Of a stretch of 11,297 nt of DNA, positions 1 to 5,647 are shown piece by piece. Source of the stretch: Bacteroidota bacterium (GTDB lineage Bacteria > Bacteroidota > Bacteroidia > Chitinophagales > Chitinophagaceae). The translations under genes and the position numbers were made by a program. Under the pieces are notes generated by a model. It ran no database searches. It was not told where the DNA came from and saw nothing but the letters and a program-made list of their open reading frames with translations. The stretch is from positions 1-11,297 of the forward strand of contig JAJXYG010000244.1 in the NCBI GenBank assembly GCA_021780705.1, in the 5' to 3' direction. The number at the start of each line of letters is the position of its first letter. The first letter of the stretch is position 1.

Positions 1-22
1 AACCAAGTACAAGGAATGCTTC

Positions 23-1207
23 ATGAGACTTCGCCAATATGATTATATATTTCTGGGTACAGGCTGCGCTTCGCTCAGCCTGCTGATGCGCATGAGGGCC
101 CATGAGGCCTTCAGGGATAAAAAAATCCTGCTGATTGACCGGGAACCAAAAATCCACAACGACCGGACCTGGTGTTTCTGGGAGGAAGGGGACGGTTTCT
201 TTGAAGATATCGTCTACAAAAAATGGGATGCACTCCACTTTCGAACCGCCGACCCATCTGTCCTGAAACTGAACCCCGGCAATTATTGCTATAAAATGAT
301 CCGGGGCATTGATTTTTACCAGGATTGCTTTGACTCCATCCGGGCTTCCGCCCATATTGACATACGCTATGGGGAGGTATCCCTGCGCCAGGGAACCGCC
401 TCATCCCCTTCCTCCCTGTTACTGGACGGCGAACCCCTGGAGTGGGAAGGCCAACCCCTGATCTTCAGTTCCATTCCGTTCCCCTATACCCGCAAACCGG
501 GAGAATATCACCTGTTGCAGCATTTCAAAGGATGGGTGGTGCAGACCCGGGACCCGGTTTTTGATGCCAGCACGGCAACCCTGATGGATTTTGACCTGTC
601 CCAACAGCACGGTGCCACCTTTGCCTATTGGCTGCCCCTTTCCCCCACCCGGGCCCTGGTAGAGTATACCGTATTCAGTGAGTCACTGCTCGATGAGACC
701 CGGTATGAACAGGGACTGCGCGACCTGATGAATAGCAGGTTCGGCGGTATCGCCTACCAGGTGATCGAATCCGAGTTCGGGGTCATCCCCATGACCAACC
801 ACCAGTTTCCTCCCTATAAGGATGGAATCTATTATATCGGAACCGCCGGCGGACAAACCAAGGCCTCCACCGGATATACCTTTCAATTCATCCAGCGGCA
901 GTCAGACCATATCATACACACCCTGCTGCAGGGCAAGATCCCTGACCGGGAAAAAAGAAAGCCGGACCGGTTCCATTTCTATGACAGCACCCTGCTGCAT
1001 ATCCTCTCACGGGACAAAATGGAGGGAAGGCAGATATTTACCCGCCTGTTTCAAAGAAATCCCGCCAGCCGGATTTTCCGGTTTTTAGACAACCAGACCT
1101 CCCTCTGGCAGGAATTGCGCCTGCTCAATACCCTTCCCAAATGGGTATTCCTGAAGGCCGGGATGGCGGAACTGGGCAGACTCATCTTTAACCGAAAGAA
1201 AAGTTAA
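23..1207 (+). CDS. crtY: Lycopene cyclase, CrtY family
   Basis: This 394-residue protein is a flavin-dependent lycopene cyclase of the CrtY/CrtL type, which closes the end rings of lycopene to give beta-carotene in carotenoid synthesis. The N-terminus carries the dinucleotide-binding segment FLGTGCAS (residues 10-17). It is followed by the family signature NDRTWCFWE (46-54) and, near the C-terminal third, EFGVIPMT and GTAGGQTKASTGYTF (273-287), all typical of bacterial CrtY. The length fits the family. ATG at 23 is chosen because the flavin-binding strand starts immediately after it; the frame stays open to the window edge, so a few extra residues cannot be excluded. Another frame stops at TGA 24-26, overlapping this ATG, so an upstream gene (perhaps another crt gene) may be translationally coupled; only seven of its codons would be visible. 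No convincing terminator follows the stop codon. Confidence 0.95.
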   Translation: MRLRQYDYIFLGTGCASLSLLMRMRAHEAFRDKKILLIDREPKIHNDRTWCFWEEGDGFFEDIVYKKWDALHFRTADPSVLKLNPGNYCYKMIRGIDFYQDCFDSIRASAHIDIRYGEVSLRQGTASSPSSLLLDGEPLEWEGQPLIFSSIPFPYTRKPGEYHLLQHFKGWVVQTRDPVFDASTATLMDFDLSQQHGATFAYWLPLSPTRALVEYTVFSESLLDETRYEQGLRDLMNSRFGGIAYQVIESEFGVIPMTNHQFPPYKDGIYYIGTAGGQTKASTGYTFQFIQRQSDHIIHTLLQGKIPDREKRKPDRFHFYDSTLLHILSRDKMEGRQIFTRLFQRNPASRIFRFLDNQTSLWQELRLLNTLPKWVFLKAGMAELGRLIFNRKKS

Positions 1208-1265
1208 TATAGGGCCGGAGTGGATAAACCTCCTGTCCTGACTACCATCCTACCCTTGGTTTTTC

Positions 1266-1273
1266 TATTTTTG
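1266..1273 (+). promoter_or_regulatory. Possible -7 promoter box before the sigma-factor operon
   Basis: TATTTTTG matches the Bacteroidota -7 consensus TAnnTTTG and lies 19 bases before the sigma-factor ATG. No TTG is seen at the expected distance of about 19-21 bases upstream; the only nearby TTG (1256-1258) is too close. Transcription from here would leave a leader of only about 10-15 bases. The operon may therefore use this box weakly, be read from crtY, or use an unrecognised ECF promoter. Confidence 0.3.
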
Positions 1274-1292
1274 TTAGCAGAAAAACTAAAGT

Positions 1293-1847
1293 ATGACCCC
1301 ACTCCAACCGGATGACCAGGAACTCCTGCTGCGCTTTAAAGACCCTGCGACCAAAGAAAGGGCCTTCACAGACCTTATTAAAAAATACCAGGAAAAACTT
1401 TACTGGCATATCAGGAGGATACTGGTCGATCATGAAGATACCAATGACGTACTGCAAAATATGTTTATCAAGGTATGGAAGGGGCTGGATAATTTTCGGG
1501 AAGACAGCCAGCTGTATACCTGGCTTTACCGAATAGCCACCAATGAGTCCCTGACCTTCCTTGAAAAACAAAAGAAAAAGGCTTCCATCTCCCTCAGCGA
1601 TGTAGAAAACGGGCTCTCCAACAAGCTGAAAAGCGATGCCCACTTTGACGCCAATAAGCTGGAATGGAAGCTTCAGCTGGGCATTCAGCACCTGCCGGAA
1701 AAACAGCGGATTGTCTTCAACCTGAGGTATTATGATGAAATGCCCTATGAGGAGATGAGCCGTATCCTGGATACCAGTGAAGGTGCCCTCAAGGCCAGTT
1801 ATCATCATGCAGCCAAAAAAATTGAAGAATTCATCCTCAATAATTAA
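1293..1847 (+). CDS. RNA polymerase sigma factor, ECF (sigma-70 family)
   Basis: This 184-residue ECF sigma factor consists only of regions sigma2 and sigma4. Region 2 spans about residues 24-92 and includes the core-binding and -10 recognition helices (DVLQNMFIKVWKGL, then LYTWLYRIATNESL). Region 4 spans about 123-181, with the helix-turn-helix around LPEKQRIVFNLRYYDEMPYEE and SEGALKASYHHA. A charged linker of about 30 residues joins them. The size is normal for the family. It is the first gene of a tight plus-strand operon, followed after 33 bases by a membrane protein that resembles an anti-sigma factor, so its activity is probably controlled by sequestration at the inner membrane. That control is inferred from gene order. 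The regulon cannot be told from the sequence, and I cannot place it in a numbered ECF group. Confidence 0.95.
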   Translation: MTPLQPDDQELLLRFKDPATKERAFTDLIKKYQEKLYWHIRRILVDHEDTNDVLQNMFIKVWKGLDNFREDSQLYTWLYRIATNESLTFLEKQKKKASISLSDVENGLSNKLKSDAHFDANKLEWKLQLGIQHLPEKQRIVFNLRYYDEMPYEEMSRILDTSEGALKASYHHAAKKIEEFILNN

Positions 1848-1880
1848 ACCTAGAACCCCTAAATTAGTCGCATATTAGTG

Positions 1881-2960
1881 ATGAGGAATCCGGAGGAAAT
1901 ATTGAATGAATTGAGGTCGATCAGTCCATTGATTGCATCCATGGAGAAGGTCAACCTGTGGACAGTTCCTGACGGCTATTTTGACAAGCTGGCAGAAGGG
2001 ATTGCCGGGCGGGTGAAGTATGAATACCCTCAGCAGACCCCGCTGGAGGGCAAGGTTGCCGGCCAGCAGGTTCCGGAAGGGTATTTTGACCATCTCAGCG
2101 AGTCCATTCTATCCAGGATCCGGGCCCAGGAAATGGAAGAGGGTCTTCGGGATTCCGAATTTCCGGTCCTGGAGTCTCTAAGGAAGGTCCCTGTTTTTAA
2201 AGTACCTGAAGGGTATTTTGACCAGCTGGGTGACCAGGTCCTGGACAAAATCAAAAGAGCCGGTGACTCTGGGAATGCCACCGGTAATGATCCGGAGTTG
2301 CCGGAAATCCTTTTAAAGTTGCGGGCTGTAAATGTCTTTAAAGTCCCCGAGGGTTATTTTGAGCAGTTAAGCGGACATCTTTTGGAGGAGACCCGCCTTA
2401 TATCCGGCGCAGGGGCCACCGCTGCCGGTGAATTGCAGGAAATCGCCCCGGCGCTCTCAGGACTCAGAGACCTGAATGTCTTTGAGGTACCGCAGGGATA
2501 TTTCAACCGGCTGCCAGGCCAGATTCTGGATGCGGTGGTGGATCCCCCGAAGGCAAAGGTCATCCCCATGCGCAGCCGCAGCACCTGGATCCGGTATGCG
2601 GTAGCTGCCTCCGTTACCGGGATTATTACCTTCTTTTCCCTTCAGTACCTAAGGGACCAAAATACCGCGGAACCCGATACCAATACGGCCCAGACCGAGT
2701 CCCGGTTTCCCGAATATGTAAAGGAATCTCTTAAATATAAAGATGCCCAGGATCTCAATGCGGGCATTGCCCAGCTCAGTGATGCAGAGATTATCAAATA
2801 CCTGGAGAAGAATGGCAATATAATGGACAATGAAATGCTGATGAGCAATAGCGATGAAAGCGGCCTTCCGAGCCAGACCGATTATCTGAATGACACCAAT
2901 ACCCTGAATGATTATCTACAGAAAATAAAAAATGAACAGGTTAAAAATTCGACGCCGTAA
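1881..2960 (+). CDS. Putative anti-sigma-like single-pass membrane protein with five VPxGYFxxL repeats
   Basis: I do not recognise a named family. The 359-residue protein has a long N-terminal half with five copies of a VP[DEQ]GYF[DEN]xL motif at residues 29-37, 64-72, 108-116, 155-163 and 203-211. Each sits in a unit of roughly 35-48 residues ending in a helical ILxxI-like stretch. One predicted membrane helix follows (about 237-257, after basic residues R231, R233 and R238), then an acidic C-terminal domain of about 100 residues. The positive-inside rule places the repeats in the cytoplasm and the tail in the periplasm, as in transmembrane anti-sigma factors. ATG at 1881 is preferred over the GTG directly before it. 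It lies 33 bases after the sigma gene and 1 base before the Spy-like gene, so all three are surely cotranscribed. A role in holding the sigma factor is inferred from context; no zinc-binding HxxxCxxC motif is present. Confidence 0.85.
   Translation: MRNPEEILNELRSISPLIASMEKVNLWTVPDGYFDKLAEGIAGRVKYEYPQQTPLEGKVAGQQVPEGYFDHLSESILSRIRAQEMEEGLRDSEFPVLESLRKVPVFKVPEGYFDQLGDQVLDKIKRAGDSGNATGNDPELPEILLKLRAVNVFKVPEGYFEQLSGHLLEETRLISGAGATAAGELQEIAPALSGLRDLNVFEVPQGYFNRLPGQILDAVVDPPKAKVIPMRSRSTWIRYAVAASVTGIITFFSLQYLRDQNTAEPDTNTAQTESRFPEYVKESLKYKDAQDLNAGIAQLSDAEIIKYLEKNGNIMDNEMLMSNSDESGLPSQTDYLNDTNTLNDYLQKIKNEQVKNSTP
1965..2513 (+). repeat. Five in-frame VPxGYFxxL coding repeats
   Basis: Five imperfect coding repeats begin at 1965, 2070, 2202, 2343 and 2487, i.e. 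105, 132, 141 and 144 bases apart. The nine-residue core is strongly conserved in protein (V, P, G, Y, F and L in all five), while the codons vary mostly at third positions. This indicates old duplications kept by selection on the protein rather than recent slippage. Around the core, the last three copies share an extended pattern of LxxLRxVxVFKVPEGYFxQLxxxxL type. Confidence 0.9.
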
Positions 2961-2961
2961 T

Positions 2962-3357
2962 ATGAAGAAATATTTACTACTGTTATTTGTCATTCTTATT
3001 GTCCCATTTGCCAAGACCCAAGCTCAGAACGGTGAGAAGATACAGGCATTGAAGATTGCCTTCATTACCCAGAGACTCCAGCTCACCCCGCAGGAAGCCC
3101 AACAGTTCTGGCCCATTTATGATCAGTACCAGACCGAAATTCGAAATTTGCAACTCGATTACCGAAATGGCCCCGCCCTGGAAAATGAGGAAAAACTGCT
3201 AAACATCCGCAAAAAATATGAGCCCTCATTCCAAAGAGTGCTCGGTCCGGACAAGACAAATCGCCTATTTAACGCCGAAAGAGACTTCCGGGAAATATTA
3301 ATTAAGAGGCTGCAAAACCGCGACAGGCAAAACATGCAGCGGAACTACCGCAGATAA
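2962..3357 (+). CDS. Small secreted Spy/CpxP-like protein, probable periplasmic sensor partner of the sigma factor
   Basis: This 131-residue protein has a clear signal peptide: MKK, a hydrophobic core (residues 4-15) and a likely cleavage near TQAQ (19-22). The mature part is helical and highly charged. It carries LTPQEAQQFWPIYDQY (41-56), which resembles the LTxxQ motif of Spy/CpxP-type periplasmic proteins, and a second helical segment (about 85-120) ending in an Arg/Gln/Asn-rich tail. Such proteins are common in Bacteroidota beside ECF sigma genes. ATG at 2962 is chosen because it starts the signal peptide and sits one base after the upstream stop; an earlier in-frame ATG at 2932 would put a basic stretch before the signal and overlap the previous gene. 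It probably monitors or buffers the envelope and reports to the upstream membrane protein; this is inference from operon structure. Confidence 0.85.
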   Translation: MKKYLLLLFVILIVPFAKTQAQNGEKIQALKIAFITQRLQLTPQEAQQFWPIYDQYQTEIRNLQLDYRNGPALENEEKLLNIRKKYEPSFQRVLGPDKTNRLFNAERDFREILIKRLQNRDRQNMQRNYRR

Positions 3358-3393
3358 ATTAAAAAATATTTATATATAAATTAAAAATCATAA

Positions 3394-3423
3394 TTGGAGA
3401 AACTAAAATTTCTCCTATTTTTG
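3394..3423 (+). promoter_or_regulatory. Bacteroidota-type promoter signature TTG-N19-TATTTTTG
   Basis: TTG at 3394-3396 and TATTTTTG at 3416-3423 are 19 bases apart, matching the -33 (TTG) and -7 (TAnnTTTG) elements of the main sigma factor of Bacteroidota. Transcription would start near 3430 on the plus strand and meet a strong terminator about 25 bases later. No protein gene lies downstream on this strand, so the only product would be a very short RNA. The spacer coincides with the stem of the first hairpin, so the match may also be an accident of a terminator with a TATTTTTG tail. Confidence 0.4.
3396..3423 (+). terminator. Hairpin with T-rich tail after the sigma operon
   Basis: GGAGAAA (3396-3402) pairs perfectly with TTTCTCC (3409-3415) around a six-base loop and is followed by TATTTTTG. 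It lies 38 bases after the last gene of the plus-strand operon and is a plausible intrinsic terminator. Read on the other strand, the same stem is followed by an AT-rich stretch, so it might also end transcripts of the convergent hydrolase gene. The same bases contain a promoter signature, which makes the assignment ambiguous. Confidence 0.5.
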
Positions 3424-3429
3424 TAACTA

Positions 3430-3490
3430 GGTGTTTTTCATAGGTTAGCAACGGCCGGCCCTTTTTAGGGCAGGCCTTTATTTAATTTTT
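3430..3490 (+). ncRNA. Candidate short non-coding RNA between convergent genes
   Basis: A transcript begun at the 3394-3423 promoter signature would be about 50-60 bases long: a 23-base unpaired 5' part (about 3430-3452), then the strong GC hairpin and T tail. Length and layout are those of a minimal independently transcribed RNA. I do not recognise it as any known family, and no riboswitch core or peptide reading frame stands out. The call rests only on promoter spacing and the terminator. Confidence 0.25.
3453..3490 (+). terminator. Strong intrinsic terminator (plus strand)
   Basis: GGCC-G-GCCCT (3453-3462) pairs with AGGGC-A-GGCC (3467-3476): nine pairs, mostly GC, with one internal G/A mismatch and a TTTT loop. 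TTTATTTAATTTTT follows at 3477-3490. It ends two bases before the stop codon of the convergent hydrolase gene. The T tail is on the plus strand only, so it ends the sigma operon and/or the candidate short RNA. Confidence 0.8.
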
Positions 3491-3492
3491 CC

Positions 3493-4227
3493 TTAAAATT
3501 TGAAAAAGGGTTGCTTGATGTCGTGGTAGAAAAGAAACGTCCAGTGTTCTTTTTCCCCTTTGGTTTTCCACTCCATTCTTAATTCCATAGCACGGTTACC
3601 ATCCTGGTCATACTTGGCTTTGAAACGATTCTTCAGTTGCATCAGCTGGGGAGCCACATCGCCTCCGAAGAATATTTTTTCTCCATCCTGCTCGATCATA
3701 AATGCCTGGTGAAAGGGACAGTGTCCACCGGTGAGGATATAGGTGATATTCTCATTGATCCTGCCTTCATCACCCTGGGTGAACTCAAGTTGATCACTAT
3801 GTTCGAGCAGGGAAAAGTCGTGAGTATAATAAGAGGGTGCTCCTTTCTCAAAAGCATATTCCCACTCTTTTCGGTGAATGTAATACCGGGCATTGGGAAA
3901 ACTCAGGTCCTGCTTTCCTTCCAGGGCAATGCCTCCTGCATGATCCCGGTGAAGGTGGGAAAGCAATACCAGGGTTACCTCTGCGGGAGAAATACCCTGG
4001 CTGGCCAGGTTTTCATGGATCTGCATAATCCCGCGGGAATTAGTGAACCCCAGACCCGTATCCAGCACAATGACGTCTTCCCGGGTAATGACACAAAAAG
4101 GCTGGATTTCCACCAGCAAACTGCCCCGGTTTCTTTGTTGCAGGTCATCCTTTCCTAACTGAAAGGGAATGAATTTTTTAGTCTGATCCACCGTAAAGGA
4201 ACCTTCACTAAGGGGAATAATTTTCAT
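3493..4227 (-). CDS. Metallo-beta-lactamase-fold hydrolase
   Basis: This 244-residue soluble protein has the full dinuclear metal site of the superfamily: HLHRDH (His91, His93, Asp95, His96), His169 in GGHCPFH, Asp190 in FGGD and a C-terminal His235 in FYHD. LDTGLG (55-60) matches the strand and Asp that precede the metal motif. With no signal peptide or extra domain, it is probably a cytoplasmic hydrolase of the lactonase-like type; the substrate (lactone, thioester or phosphodiester) cannot be read from the sequence. It lies 51 bases downstream of rodA on the same strand and may be cotranscribed with the cell-shape operon, or use its own weak promoter (TAAATTTC within the gap, without a good -33 element). 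A link to cell-wall synthesis is not supported beyond position. Confidence 0.88.
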   Translation of the reverse strand: MKIIPLSEGSFTVDQTKKFIPFQLGKDDLQQRNRGSLLVEIQPFCVITREDVIVLDTGLGFTNSRGIMQIHENLASQGISPAEVTLVLLSHLHRDHAGGIALEGKQDLSFPNARYYIHRKEWEYAFEKGAPSYYTHDFSLLEHSDQLEFTQGDEGRINENITYILTGGHCPFHQAFMIEQDGEKIFFGGDVAPQLMQLKNRFKAKYDQDGNRAMELRMEWKTKGEKEHWTFLFYHDIKQPFFKF

Positions 4228-4278
4228 GCGTAATAATTTAAGTGGCCGGGCGAATTGAAATTTATTTTCGTGTTTGCC

Positions 4279-5633
4279 TTACCGTAATACCATTTGTCGG
4301 TCTGCATCCAATCGCACCAAAATAAAAATCAGGACGGTGAATGTCAACAGGGAGGATCCTCCGTAACTCATTAACGGAAGCGTAATCCCGATGACCGGCG
4401 CCAGTCCGACCGTCATACATATGTTGATTGTGACATGAAAGAAAAGAATTGCCGCCACACTATAGGCATACACCCTGCTGAAAGTACTTCGCTGTCGCTC
4501 CGCCAGAAACACAATACGCAGCATAAATAGCAGATACAGCAAAATGATCAGGGCGCTCCCGAGAAATCCAAAATTTTCCCCCACGGCCGTAAAAATGAAA
4601 TCCGTATGCTGTTCCGGCACAAAATCGCCCTGGGTCTGCGTACCCTTTAAAAAACCCTTTCCCAGAAATCCCCCGGACCCAATGGCAATTTTGGATTGCT
4701 TCACATTATAGTTTTCCCGGGCCTTCTTCCTTTCCCGGTTTCGCAGACTTTCCTTTTGCTCCTCCGGGCTGGAAGTATCCGCCCTGGGGTTGGGCACATA
4801 GTCCGCCCCGAAGGTATTCATGATGCGTTCTACCTGGTAAGGATGGAGCACATGCTCAAAAATGTAGGGTACGGCAAAGCGCTGGATACTGACACACACC
4901 CCCAAACCGCAAGGATCAGGACCAGGATACCCTTGTCCTTACTGATATACTTTCTCAGGAAATAGATTGAGGATGCGGCAATACCTGTCAGAATCAACGC
5001 CAGCGTATTTTTCTCCACCAGGATGGTAGCCACTACCAGTATGGCAAAAGAAAATCCGATGATCAGGTAGATCGGCGGAAGCCCCTCCCGGTACATCGGG
5101 ATAAGGAAAGCGAAATACACCAGTGCAAGCCCGGTTTCATTCTGCAGAATCGAAAAGGCAGCAGGAGTCAGCGCGATCGCGGCGGCAATAAGCTGGGATC
5201 GGGGTTTTTCAAATTCGGTATCCGGTCTCGACAGGTATTTGGACAAGGCGAGCGCCGTAAAAATCTTGCAGGTTTCTACAGGCTGCAAATTAAAAAATCC
5301 AAGAGGTATCCATGACCGTGAGCCGTTAATGTCCTTTCCCACTACAAAAGTGGCCATCATCAGGATGATTCCCAGGACATAACTCAGATTGGAAGTAGCC
5401 GTAAAGAATTTACTGTCGGTAAGCAGGATCAGCACGGCTACCACCAGTGAAATCCCCAAAAACAGCAATTGGCGGGAATAGTTTTTCTTCAGCCCCAAAA
5501 GGCTTTTCAGGACATCATCCTGGGGATGATATTCCACTGAAAAGATGCACAGGATCCCAACGGTTACCAGAATGAAATAGAGCCAGACTGTCAGCCAGTC
5601 AATCCCCTTTGATATTACTGCCTCATTCTGCAT
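4279..5633 (-). CDS. rodA: Rod-shape-determining peptidoglycan polymerase RodA (SEDS family), reading frame broken once
   Basis: RodA is the inner-membrane SEDS glycosyltransferase that polymerises lipid II into glycan strands together with PBP2. The gene is in two overlapping frames. The N-terminal frame (ATG at 5633) is correct to about codon 245, and the C-terminal frame continues from about 4899 to the stop at 4279. Joined by a -1 shift at the run of five G on the coding strand (plus-strand 4899-4903), they give 451 residues with about ten membrane helices, a normal RodA. The first half holds NGSRSWIPLGFFNLQPVE. The second holds QSKIAIGSGGFLGKG and the SEDS motif PEQHTDFIFTAVGE (about 340-353), whose Asp corresponds to the essential catalytic-loop residue, then GLAPVIGITLPLMSYGGSS. 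Both halves are fully conserved, so the break is probably a missing G in the assembly or a very recent mutation. The start lies 14 bases after the PBP2 stop. Confidence 0.9.
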
Positions 5634-5647
5634 GGCCGGTTGGTATT

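Noticed and set aside
1208..1250. GGAG...CTCC hairpin after crtY as a terminator
   Set aside because: The stem is only four pairs and no T tract follows directly.
1242..1808. 188-residue open frame on the minus strand
   Set aside because: It mirrors the sigma-factor gene, whose sigma2 and sigma4 regions are unmistakable; the antisense product has no recognisable domain.
3430..3476. Known riboswitch (preQ1, SAM-II or c-di-GMP type) in the 3430-3476 leader
   Set aside because: None of the conserved cores I know is visible and no gene follows on that strand.
3637..4158. 173-residue open frame on the plus strand
   Set aside because: It lies fully inside the metallo-beta-lactamase gene, which keeps all metal ligands; the product is low in family-like features.
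4279..4905. A separate small gene starting at TTG 4905
   Set aside because: It encodes exactly the missing C-terminal half of RodA and begins mid-protein; a frame break explains it better than an independent gene.
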